A DNA stretch of 64,000 nucleotides. It comes from Dinoroseobacter sp039192165. GTDB lineage: Bacteria; Pseudomonadota; Alphaproteobacteria; Rhodobacterales; Rhodobacteraceae. Of this stretch, positions 8,527 to 16,203 are shown piece after piece. Each line of letters opens with the position of its first letter. Positions within the stretch are counted from its first letter, which is position 1. A model generated the notes under the pieces. That model searched no databases. It worked only from the letters and a program-made list of their open reading frames with translations, and was not told the DNA's origin. The stretch is from the NCBI GenBank assembly GCA_039192165.1, contig JBCCXD010000002.1, positions 248,001-312,000 of the forward strand, given 5' to 3'. The position numbers and the translations under genes are program-made.

Positions 8527-8966
8527 CCGAATTCGTGATTGCATTGGGTTGGCTGGGGATCTTCGCTCCGATGGCGCTGGGCGCAATTGCCAGCTCTGTG
8601 GGCTGCGCAATTGCCGGACAGGCCAGCATCGGCGCCATGCTGGAGACCGAGGGCGGCTATGGCCGCTTCGTGGGCATTTCGGCCTTCCCGTCGACCTTCG
8701 TCATTTATGGGATCGTGATCATGTTCACCCTGAACCGTGAGGTGACGCCAGAGAATGCCGGCGGTCTTTTCGGTATCGGTCTCATGGCTGGGATTGCGCT
8801 GACCTATTGCGGGATCTGGCAAGGCCGCGCCTGTGCCGCGGCTATCAATGCCTCCAAGGAAAAGCCCGAAATCTTTGGCCTCTCGCTGGCGCCTGCGGCG
8901 ATCATCGAGGGCTTTGGCGTCTTTGCCTTCGTGTTTGCGCTCGTCATCAGCGCGGGAGTGGCGTGA
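8523..8966 (+). CDS. atpK: V/A-type ATP synthase subunit K (proteolipid ring)
   Basis: This 147-residue protein has four membrane helices (two hairpins) and forms the rotor ring. The ion-binding carboxylate is Glu129 in helix 4 (PAAIIEGFGVF). The matching spot of helix 2, P56-S57-T58-F59, has no acidic residue, so each double hairpin should carry one ion, as in Enterococcus hirae NtpK. Relative to NtpK, by eye, Thr (T58), Gln (Q100) and Glu (E129) ligands are kept but the second glutamine of the helix-2 motif is Phe59. It overlaps subunit I by four bases (ATGA) and subunit E by one. Confidence 0.95.
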   Translation: MTEFVIALGWLGIFAPMALGAIASSVGCAIAGQASIGAMLETEGGYGRFVGISAFPSTFVIYGIVIMFTLNREVTPENAGGLFGIGLMAGIALTYCGIWQGRACAAAINASKEKPEIFGLSLAPAAIIEGFGVFAFVFALVISAGVA

Positions 8967-9646
8967 TGGCCGAAGCCGACCAAGACATGGCCAAAGGCGT
9001 CGATGCGCTGATCGCCCGGTTGCGCGACGACGGTGTGGCCGCGGGCACCGCCGAAGCCGACCGCCTGAAAGCTAAGGCCACGGAGCAAGCGGCCAAGATC
9101 GTGGCCGAGGCGCAGGCGGAGGCCGAAAAGACCAAAGCCGAGGCCCAGGACGCCGCAGACCGCTATACTCGCGCCGGAGAGGAGGCGCTCAACACCGCCA
9201 TGCGCGACGCCGTGCTAACGATGAAATCGACCCTGATGCGGCGGTTCGAACAGGACGTGCAGCGCATGGTGAGCGAACGATTGGCCGAGCCCGAGATGCT
9301 CAAACAGATGGTTCTCGAATTGGTGGGGCGCGCCGGTCAGGCGACGTCCATGGCCGAGGGGGCCAGCGTGATCTTGCCCGCAGAAGTGGTGGGGCCCGAC
9401 GCCATTTCCGCCAATGCCGACGATATCCAGTCCGGCGCGCTCACCAAATACGTGCTGGGCTTGGCGCAAGATATGCTCAAGAATGGCGTGACGCTGTTTG
9501 CCGCCGGCGATTTACATGGCGGCATTCGCGCCAAGTCCGGCGAGGAGGGCGTGGCGCTCGATCTCTCCGATCAGGCGATCGCCGCGCTTCTAATGCAGCA
9601 TTTGCAACCGCGCTTCAGAGCGGTGCTCGAAGGCGTCATTCGCTAA
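8966..9646 (+). CDS. atpE: V/A-type ATP synthase subunit E (peripheral stalk)
   Basis: This 226-residue protein has an Ala/Glu/Lys-rich coiled coil (about residues 28-75) and a globular C-terminal domain ending LMQHLQPRFRAVLEG, the architecture of peripheral-stalk subunit E. I start it at the ATG overlapping the subunit K stop (TGATG); the longer frame upstream only re-reads subunit K in another frame. In other V/A-ATPases E pairs with a G/H subunit; none is seen here, which fits the reduced chlamydia/Bacteroidetes-type complex. Confidence 0.9.
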   Translation: MAEADQDMAKGVDALIARLRDDGVAAGTAEADRLKAKATEQAAKIVAEAQAEAEKTKAEAQDAADRYTRAGEEALNTAMRDAVLTMKSTLMRRFEQDVQRMVSERLAEPEMLKQMVLELVGRAGQATSMAEGASVILPAEVVGPDAISANADDIQSGALTKYVLGLAQDMLKNGVTLFAAGDLHGGIRAKSGEEGVALDLSDQAIAALLMQHLQPRFRAVLEGVIR

Positions 9647-9648
9647 CC

Positions 9649-10338
9649 GTGTCCGATCCCGATGCCTATATCACGCTGATCACCAGCCTGCCGAGTTCTG
9701 AGCGGCTCTTTGTCGCCAAACAGCCGCCGCTCTCGCGCATCCGACTCGACAGGCGGCTTTCGGTCTTGACCCAGGAGGATGCCGAGACGCTGCGCCGCAT
9801 CGAAGCTCTGCTCAGTTGGTCGGCCTATGATCGCCAGTCCGATCTTGGCACGCTTATCCATCGGGCCAAAGACCTGCTGGCGGATCTCGACCAACCAACG
9901 TTGCGCGCCATCGTCGCCGAGCGCATGGAATTGCGCAGTGCCGTCGCCGCCTTGCGGATGCGCTATGCCGGTCGGCCGGCGCCGAGCGAGCCTTGGGGCT
10001 TCGGAAGATGGACAGCCCATATCGCAGCCCACTGGAGCGATCCTGCCTTCGGCCTCGACGGTTCGCTGCCCTGGCTGCGCGAGGCTGGGCAATTGCTGGA
10101 AAACGGCGACACGCTGGGACTGCAACGCCATCTGCTCGATGTAACCGAGCGGCAATTGCGGCGCCACGCGGCCCGCCACCAATTCGATTTCGAAGCGGTC
10201 GTCATTTACGTTCTGAAGTGGAACATTTTCGACCGCTGGGCCAAGGCCGACAGCGCCGCGGCCGCGCAGCGGTTCTCGGAGCTCTCCGAAGATGCGCTGA
10301 AGAATTTCCCGCAACTTCAATCAGAAGGGGCCATGTGA
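9649..10338 (+). CDS. DUF2764-like V-ATPase protein (subunit C position)
   Basis: This 229-residue protein starts at GTG two bases after the subunit E stop and ends overlapping the subunit A start. Its N-terminus (YITLITSLPSSERLF..KQPPLSR) and helical body resemble DUF2764 proteins, which sit between atpE and atpA in chlamydial and Bacteroidetes V-ATPase operons and are thought to replace the collar subunit C. The family assignment is from the N-terminal pattern plus exact operon position; sequence similarity is modest by eye. Confidence 0.7.
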   Translation: MSDPDAYITLITSLPSSERLFVAKQPPLSRIRLDRRLSVLTQEDAETLRRIEALLSWSAYDRQSDLGTLIHRAKDLLADLDQPTLRAIVAERMELRSAVAALRMRYAGRPAPSEPWGFGRWTAHIAAHWSDPAFGLDGSLPWLREAGQLLENGDTLGLQRHLLDVTERQLRRHAARHQFDFEAVVIYVLKWNIFDRWAKADSAAAAQRFSELSEDALKNFPQLQSEGAM

Positions 10339-12212
10339 TGAGTTCTACCACCAAGGACAAGGCATCTCCTGCCAAGACAGCACAGGCCCCTGATGCGGAG
10401 GCCGGTACAGCCACCGCCCGGATCGTCGCCGTCCAAGAGGGCCTCGTCGAGATCGAGGCATTGGACCAAGCGGATGGAACACCGGGGCATTTGGTCAAGA
10501 ACGAGGTGGTCTATATCCTGCCCACGCGCATGGCAGATGGGGGGCGACAAGAGAGGCTAAAGGCCGAAATCTTGAGGGTCCGCGGCAAAACCGCAGATGC
10601 CCAGGTCTATGAGAGCACTCAAGGCGTGGCCGTGGGCGATCCAGTTGTACAAAGCGGGCAGCTTTTGTCGGTGACGCTCGGGCCCGGCCTTTTGGGGCAG
10701 ATCTACGACGGGCTGCAAGTGCCCCTGCCGCAAGTCGCCAATGCCTATGGTATCTTTCTGCCTCGGGGCGCGGATGTGGACCCGCTCGACCGGGCGGCGA
10801 AATGGTCCTTTACGCCAAGGGTCAAGCTCGGCGATATGGTCAGCGCCGGTCAGGTACTGGGCACAGTCCCTGAGGGGCGATTCTCCCACAAGATCATGCT
10901 ACCTTTCAATTGGACCGGCACCTACAGGGTCAATTGGGTGCAGGAAGGCGCCGCCACGGTGAAAGATCCGGTGGTGCGGGTGACTGGCGACAGCGGCGAG
11001 GAACACGTCATCACCCTGGCGCAGCGTTGGCCGGTGCGCCGCCCGGTGGCGGCCGATCTGCTGAAATCGGGTGCGGCGTTGCGCAAGTTTCCCGACACGC
11101 CGATCCTCACATCGCAGCGCCTCATAGACACGTTTTTTCCGATCGCCCGCGGCGGTACTGCTTGCATTCCAGGTCCCTTTGGCGCGGGCAAGACGGTGCT
11201 GCAAAAACTGATCGCGCAAAATGCCCAGGTCGATATCGTGATCATCGTGGCCTGCGGCGAACGGGCCGGTGAGGTCGTAGAGACGATCACAGAATACCCT
11301 GAGATGACCGATCCCACATCCGGCGGCAGCCTGATGGATCGGACGATCATCATCTGCAACACCTCTTCGATGCCGGTGGCCGCGCGCGAGGCGTCAATTT
11401 TCACCGGCATCACCCTGGGTGAATACTACCGCCAGATGGGGCTCGACGTACTGCTCATCGCCGACAGCACCTCGCGCTGGGCGCAAGCGATGCGAGAAAC
11501 CAGCGGGCGGCTGGAAGAGATCCCGGGCGAGGAGGGCTTTCCGGCCTACCTCGAAAGTTCGATCAAGGGGCTCTATGAGCGGGCCGGCGTGATCGAGGGT
11601 GTGGATGGCGACAGGGGCAGCCTGACCATGATCGGCACGGTGTCGCCGGCTGGTGGCAATTTCGACGAACCGGTCACGCAATCGACCCTCTCGACAGTGA
11701 AGTGCTTTCTCGGCCTTTCCTCAGAGCGCGCCTATAAGCGCTTTTACCCCGCGGTCGATCCGCTGATCTCCTGGTCGCGCTATCTCGATCAGATGTCGGG
11801 TTGGTATGACAAGAATATCGAGCGGGGCTGGTCCGGCAAAGTGAAAGCCATGCAGGCGCTTTTGAACCGTGGCGAGCAGATCGGCCAAATGATGCAGGTC
11901 ACCGGCGAGGAAGGCGTGACGCTGGCCGATTATGTCGAATATCAGAAGGCGCTTTTCGTCGACATGGTCTACTTGCAGCAGGATGCTTTTGACGACGTCG
12001 ATAGCTGCGCCCCGTTGGAGCGCCAGCAAGCAGTGTTTGGCTTGGTAGAGCGGATCGTTAATGCCGAGATCAAGCTCGAAGATAAATCCGCGATCCGAAG
12101 CTGGTTCACAGAAATCACCGGGCTCTTCAAAAATTTTCACTATGCGCCCGGCGGCACACCGGAATACACCAGCCTGCTTGGCAAGATCGAAGATAAAATT
12201 GCCGCGCTATAA
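10338..12212 (+). CDS. atpA: V/A-type ATP synthase subunit A (catalytic)
   Basis: This 624-residue protein is the catalytic subunit of the head. It has the P-loop GPFGAGKT at 279-286, the catalytic CGERAGE segment (E308), and the long insertion between the barrel and nucleotide domains (about 125-230) that marks V/A-type A subunits. A low-complexity Ala/Thr/Lys-rich N-terminal extension of about 24 residues precedes the barrel. The ATG overlaps the DUF2764 gene stop (TGATG). It closes the operon; 62 bases later the convergent acyl-CoA operon ends. Confidence 0.97.
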   Translation: MSSTTKDKASPAKTAQAPDAEAGTATARIVAVQEGLVEIEALDQADGTPGHLVKNEVVYILPTRMADGGRQERLKAEILRVRGKTADAQVYESTQGVAVGDPVVQSGQLLSVTLGPGLLGQIYDGLQVPLPQVANAYGIFLPRGADVDPLDRAAKWSFTPRVKLGDMVSAGQVLGTVPEGRFSHKIMLPFNWTGTYRVNWVQEGAATVKDPVVRVTGDSGEEHVITLAQRWPVRRPVAADLLKSGAALRKFPDTPILTSQRLIDTFFPIARGGTACIPGPFGAGKTVLQKLIAQNAQVDIVIIVACGERAGEVVETITEYPEMTDPTSGGSLMDRTIIICNTSSMPVAAREASIFTGITLGEYYRQMGLDVLLIADSTSRWAQAMRETSGRLEEIPGEEGFPAYLESSIKGLYERAGVIEGVDGDRGSLTMIGTVSPAGGNFDEPVTQSTLSTVKCFLGLSSERAYKRFYPAVDPLISWSRYLDQMSGWYDKNIERGWSGKVKAMQALLNRGEQIGQMMQVTGEEGVTLADYVEYQKALFVDMVYLQQDAFDDVDSCAPLERQQAVFGLVERIVNAEIKLEDKSAIRSWFTEITGLFKNFHYAPGGTPEYTSLLGKIEDKIAAL

Positions 12213-12274
12213 GGCATCGCGTGTTAAGCATCGGGCTTTTGTTCCGCCGTGGGATCATGCCCGTGTGTGGGCGC

Positions 12275-12964
12275 TCAGGTGAGATGTCTGAGCGACATTT
12301 CCGGGGGGTCTCCATCGATCAGCAGAGTGGCCTCGGTGGCAGCAAGAACCGCATCGATGGATTGCCCAGGGCCCACTTCGCGTAGGTGAAGCCCGGCATC
12401 GCTGGGCTGGATCACCGCCATCTCGGTCACGATGAGATCGACCCGACGCAGCGCCGTGAGCGGCAAGGTGCAGGTCTCTTTGATCTTCGGTGCGCCCTTG
12501 GCGGTGTGGGTCATGGCCACCACGACGCGGCGCGCGCCCGCCACCAGATCCATTGCCCCGCCCATGCCGGGCACCATTTTGCCGGGCACAGTCCAATTGG
12601 CCAGATGCCCATGGCTGTCGACTTCGAGCCCACCCAGAACGGTCATGTCGAGATGGCCGCCGCGGATCAGGGCAAAGCTCACTGCGCTATCGATGGAGGC
12701 GGCCCCGGGCACGGCCGAGACGAAGCCGCCGCCGGCATCCGTCAAGAATGGATCTTCCATTCCCTCGGGCGGTCGGTCGCCCAGGCCAATCACGCCATTT
12801 TCGGCCTGGAAGAACACATCTTCGACGCCCGTAAGAAAGCCGGCCACGCGGCTCGGCAGACCGATGCCCAGATTGACCAGCATGCCGGAGGTCACCTCCT
12901 CGGCGACGCGGGCGGCGATAATGTCTTTAGGGTCATGGCCTGTGGCGGTTGCGGCATCGCTCAT
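12275..12964 (-). CDS. 3-oxoacid CoA-transferase subunit B
   Basis: This 229-residue beta subunit of a family I CoA-transferase (AtoA/ScoB type) swaps CoA between an acyl-CoA and a carboxylic acid. The catalytic glutamate is E55 in ENGVIG, and VNLGIGLPSRV matches the family. It starts two bases after the alpha subunit ends, last gene of a tight leftward operon (fabI-like, DUF3141, maoC-pta, ackA, A, B). In that context it would activate or release short-chain acids such as acetoacetate, butyrate or acetate; the exact pair is not known. Confidence 0.92.
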   Translation of the reverse strand: MSDAATATGHDPKDIIAARVAEEVTSGMLVNLGIGLPSRVAGFLTGVEDVFFQAENGVIGLGDRPPEGMEDPFLTDAGGGFVSAVPGAASIDSAVSFALIRGGHLDMTVLGGLEVDSHGHLANWTVPGKMVPGMGGAMDLVAGARRVVVAMTHTAKGAPKIKETCTLPLTALRRVDLIVTEMAVIQPSDAGLHLREVGPGQSIDAVLAATEATLLIDGDPPEMSLRHLT

Positions 12965-12966
12965 GG

Positions 12967-13620
12967 TTAGCTGGCCCTTTCAAGTACGTGGTTCACCAAG
13001 ATGCCCGGTGTCTTCACGCCGTCGGGTGGGATTACGCCCACCGGCACGATGGTCTGCGCCTCGGCGATGACTGTGCCCGCTGCCAGCGCCATGATCGGAT
13101 TGAAGTTATGGGCGGTCAGCGCGTAGTTCAGATTACCCACATAATCCGCTTCATTGGCCGCGATGAGGGCGAAATCGGCGCGTAGGGGCGTCTCGAGAAG
13201 ATACTCGGTGCCGCCCACATCGACGATTTGCTTGCCCTCTGCGACGGGGGTGCCGAGCCCGGTACGGGTGAGAACGCCGCCCAGCCCGCTGCCGCCGGCG
13301 CGAATCCGTTCCACTAATGTGCCCTGTGGGGAGAGTTCCACCTCGATCTCCCCGCCGATCATCTTCGCCTGGGTTTCTGGGTTGAGCCCGATATGGGAGG
13401 TGATCAGCCGCCCGATCAACCCCGCGGTGACGAGCTTGCCAATGCCCACGCCAGGCCGGGCGGTGTCATTGGCGATGATCGTGAGGTTTTTCGGGGCCCG
13501 TGTCACCAGCGCGTCGATCATCCGGTGCGGAGAGCCGACGCCCATGAACCCGCCGATCATTACCGTGGCGCCATTTTCAACGAGCGCGGCGGCGGCCTCT
13601 GGTTTGATCGCGTTCTTCAT
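12967..13620 (-). CDS. 3-oxoacid CoA-transferase subunit A
   Basis: This 217-residue alpha subunit (AtoD/ScoA type) carries the GGFMGVGSPHRMIDAL CoA-binding segment near residues 23-38 and the IGGEIEVELSPQGTLVERIR region typical of the family. The start overlaps the acetate kinase stop by four bases (ATGA), so it is coupled to that gene. It forms the heteromeric transferase with the next gene. Confidence 0.93.
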   Translation of the reverse strand: MKNAIKPEAAAALVENGATVMIGGFMGVGSPHRMIDALVTRAPKNLTIIANDTARPGVGIGKLVTAGLIGRLITSHIGLNPETQAKMIGGEIEVELSPQGTLVERIRAGGSGLGGVLTRTGLGTPVAEGKQIVDVGGTEYLLETPLRADFALIAANEADYVGNLNYALTAHNFNPIMALAAGTVIAEAQTIVPVGVIPPDGVKTPGILVNHVLERAS

Positions 13621-14819
13621 TGCGCCGCCCGAGTGGTCTGTGGCTTTGCTGCATCCCGGTGCTGGCGTGCGGTCGTCAAAAAGGTCCGGGTCGCCTCGGC
13701 GATCACGCGCTCCTCATCGGTGGGGATGACCATGATCGGCACCGGGCCGGCGCCGATCTGGGCCGCATTTCGCTCATTGGCCGCTGCATCCACGCGCAGA
13801 CCCAGATAGGCCAAGTCGCGCACCGCGCCGGCGCGGATCGGGGGCGCGTGCTCACCGATTCCGCCGCAGAAAACCAGCGCGTCTATGCCGCCCAGCACAG
13901 CCGTCATGGCGCCGATCTCGCGCCTGAGGCGGAACGTGAAATAGTCGACCGCCTGCCGCGCCTCCGCAGCGTCGCTTTCCAAAAGCGTACGCATGTCGTG
14001 ACTGATGCCCGACAGGCCTTTGAGGCCGCTTTCCTTGTAAAGCAGCGCCGAGATTTCTTCCGCCGTGTAGCCCTGATCCAATAGATAGAGGATCACACCG
14101 GGGTCGAGCTGACCGCAGCGGGTGCCCATGGGCAGGCCGTCGAGTGCGGAGAATCCCATCGTCGAACCGATGCTGCTGCAGTCCCTGAGCGCGCACATGG
14201 AGGCGCCATTGCCCAGATGCGCCACGACCACCCGGCCTTTGGCGATGTCAGGGGCATCCGCACGTAGTCTCTGGGTGATGTAATCGTAGGACAGGCCGTG
14301 GAAGCCGTAGCGGCGGATGCCTGCGTCATAGAGCGCTCGCGGCAACGCGAACGTGTCGTTGACCCAAGGGTGGGTGCGGTGAAAGGCCGTGTCGAAACAC
14401 CCAACTTGGACAGCATCGGGAAATGCCGTCTGGGCGGCGGCGACCCCGGCCAGGTTGGCGGGCTGATGGAGCGGGGCGAGCGGCGAAAGCGCTTCGAGTT
14501 TCGCCACGACCTCGGTGGTGAGGTACGCGGGTCCTTCGAAATCGGTGCCGCCATGAACAACGCGGTGCCCAACCCCCGCCACTTGCCGGCCGCCCAGAAC
14601 CGGCTCGATGACATCAAGGATGACGCCGAGAGCTGCGGCATGGTTGTTGGCGGCGACCGCCTGTTGCCGGGTGCTGCCGTCACTTTGAAAGCTGAGACGC
14701 GCGGTGGGCCCGATGTTTTCGACCTGGCCCTGCGCCTGCCGCATCAGATCGCCGTCGGCCATGTAGACTGCAAATTTAGCCGAGGAACTGCCGGCATTCA
14801 GCGTCAGGATGGCGGTCAT
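13617..14819 (-). CDS. ackA: Acetate kinase family (AckA/Buk-type acyl-phosphate kinase)
   Basis: This 400-residue ASKHA-fold kinase interconverts an acyl phosphate plus ADP with the acid plus ATP. Visible motifs are NAGSSSAKFAV at the N-terminus, HRVVHGG, YGFHGLSYDYI, AHLGNGASM, MGTRCGQLDPG and the C-terminal TDEERVIA. The usual PLAPLHNP is PLAPLHQP here. It overlaps the Pta-domain gene upstream and the CoA-transferase A gene downstream by four bases each. Acetate is the default substrate; propionate or butyrate is possible given its neighbours. Confidence 0.95.
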   Translation of the reverse strand: MTAILTLNAGSSSAKFAVYMADGDLMRQAQGQVENIGPTARLSFQSDGSTRQQAVAANNHAAALGVILDVIEPVLGGRQVAGVGHRVVHGGTDFEGPAYLTTEVVAKLEALSPLAPLHQPANLAGVAAAQTAFPDAVQVGCFDTAFHRTHPWVNDTFALPRALYDAGIRRYGFHGLSYDYITQRLRADAPDIAKGRVVVAHLGNGASMCALRDCSSIGSTMGFSALDGLPMGTRCGQLDPGVILYLLDQGYTAEEISALLYKESGLKGLSGISHDMRTLLESDAAEARQAVDYFTFRLRREIGAMTAVLGGIDALVFCGGIGEHAPPIRAGAVRDLAYLGLRVDAAANERNAAQIGAGPVPIMVIPTDEERVIAEATRTFLTTARQHRDAAKPQTTRAAQ

Positions 14820-16186
14820 GGCTTAACCCCTTCATGCGCGAGCACGGCCAGAGCGCAAGAAGACAGGCGAGCCTTTGCGCTGTCGGCCCGACTGGTGAGG
14901 ATGATCGGGCATTTACACCCCAGCACGAGCCCGGCAGCTTCGGCGTGGGCCAGGTAGGTGAGCTGTTTTGCGATCATGTTTCCGGCATCGAGATTGGGCG
15001 CCACAAGGATTTGCGCCTGCCCGGCCACCGAGGAGGTGATGCCCTTGGTGCGTGCAGCGCCCAGATCGACAGCATTGTCCATGGCGAGCGGGCCGTCGAC
15101 GAGCCCGCCGGTGATCTGACCGCGTTCAGCCATCTTCGACAGGAGCGCGGCGTCAAGGGTCGAAGGGATGGCCGGGTTCACCGTTTCGACGGCAGCCAAA
15201 ACACCAACCCGCGGGTTCTCTACCCCCACCGAGATGGCCAGATCGATGGCATTTTGCACGATATCGGCCTTGGTTTTCAGGTCCGGCGCGATGTTGATTG
15301 CCGCATCGGTCACCATCAGGGGATGATCGAGCCCCGGCACATCCATGACGAAAGCGTGGCTGACCCGGCGCCCCATGCGCAGGCCGGTGTCTTTCTGCAC
15401 CACGGCGCTGAGAAGCACGTCCGTATGCAGGTGGCCCTTCATCAGCGCCGCGACCGCGCCGTCATGAACCAGTTCCACGCCGCGCGCCGCCGCCGACTCG
15501 TGGGTGAGCGCCTCGACGATCTCGAATTTCGAAATATCAAGGCGGTCTTCTTCGGCCTCGGATCGGATTTTCACAGGATCGCCCACCAGGATGGGCTCAA
15601 TCAGGCCGTGCTCGGCGGCCAAGACCGGGCCAGTGAGCGCATCGCGCTTTTCCGGCGCGACCACCGCCGTGCGCAGCGGCGCAAAGTGCTGAGCGGCGGC
15701 CAGCAATTGGTCGAAATGGCGGTGCCGTCGGACGGTCAGGCCCGGCACATCGGACATCTCATAGGCGTGCGACGTTTCCGGCGTGATCACTTCAGCCTCG
15801 CCTTCCAATATCCGCTCACCCTCCGCGGTTTCGACCCAGGTCTCGAACCGTGCCAAGCGGTCCGGCCCCTTCGCCAAAAGCCGCACATGGGCGGTGAGCG
15901 TGTCTCCCGCTGTTGCACGCTTGAAGAAGCGCAGCGTCTGTTGATGGTAGAGCGTCTCGGGCCCGGGCAGTTTATTGCCCAAGACCGCCGAAATCAGCGA
16001 GGCCACCCACATGCCTGGCGCTGTCGCTTCAGTTTCGCTGTCGTCCCCGTCATTGGGCATGTGCAGCGGATTATGGTCGCCGGAGGCATTCGCGAAGATA
16101 TAGAAATCATCGGCCCGGCAGAGCCGCGTTTCGCTGGCGCTCATGCCGACTTCAAGCTCGGAAAAGGGGATGTTGCGGACAAGCAT
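14816..16186 (-). CDS. MaoC-Pta fusion: enoyl-CoA hydratase / phosphate acyltransferase
   Basis: Two domains are visible. Residues about 1-145 are a MaoC (R)-specific enoyl-CoA hydratase with the hydratase-2 motif SGDHNPLHM (D37, H42); about 160-456 is a phosphate acetyl/butyryl-transferase domain. The first would interconvert (R)-3-hydroxyacyl-CoA and enoyl-CoA, the second acyl-CoA and acyl phosphate for the kinase next door. I start it at the ATG at 16186, preceded by CTGGAAAAG and 17 bases after the DUF3141 stop; a longer frame to 16255 would overlap that gene. The fusion is a known family arrangement, often annotated bifunctional enoyl-CoA hydratase/phosphate acetyltransferase. Confidence 0.93.
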   Translation of the reverse strand: MLVRNIPFSELEVGMSASETRLCRADDFYIFANASGDHNPLHMPNDGDDSETEATAPGMWVASLISAVLGNKLPGPETLYHQQTLRFFKRATAGDTLTAHVRLLAKGPDRLARFETWVETAEGERILEGEAEVITPETSHAYEMSDVPGLTVRRHRHFDQLLAAAQHFAPLRTAVVAPEKRDALTGPVLAAEHGLIEPILVGDPVKIRSEAEEDRLDISKFEIVEALTHESAAARGVELVHDGAVAALMKGHLHTDVLLSAVVQKDTGLRMGRRVSHAFVMDVPGLDHPLMVTDAAINIAPDLKTKADIVQNAIDLAISVGVENPRVGVLAAVETVNPAIPSTLDAALLSKMAERGQITGGLVDGPLAMDNAVDLGAARTKGITSSVAGQAQILVAPNLDAGNMIAKQLTYLAHAEAAGLVLGCKCPIILTSRADSAKARLSSCALAVLAHEGVKP

Positions 16187-16203
16187 CTTTTCCAGGCCGC
16201 GGC

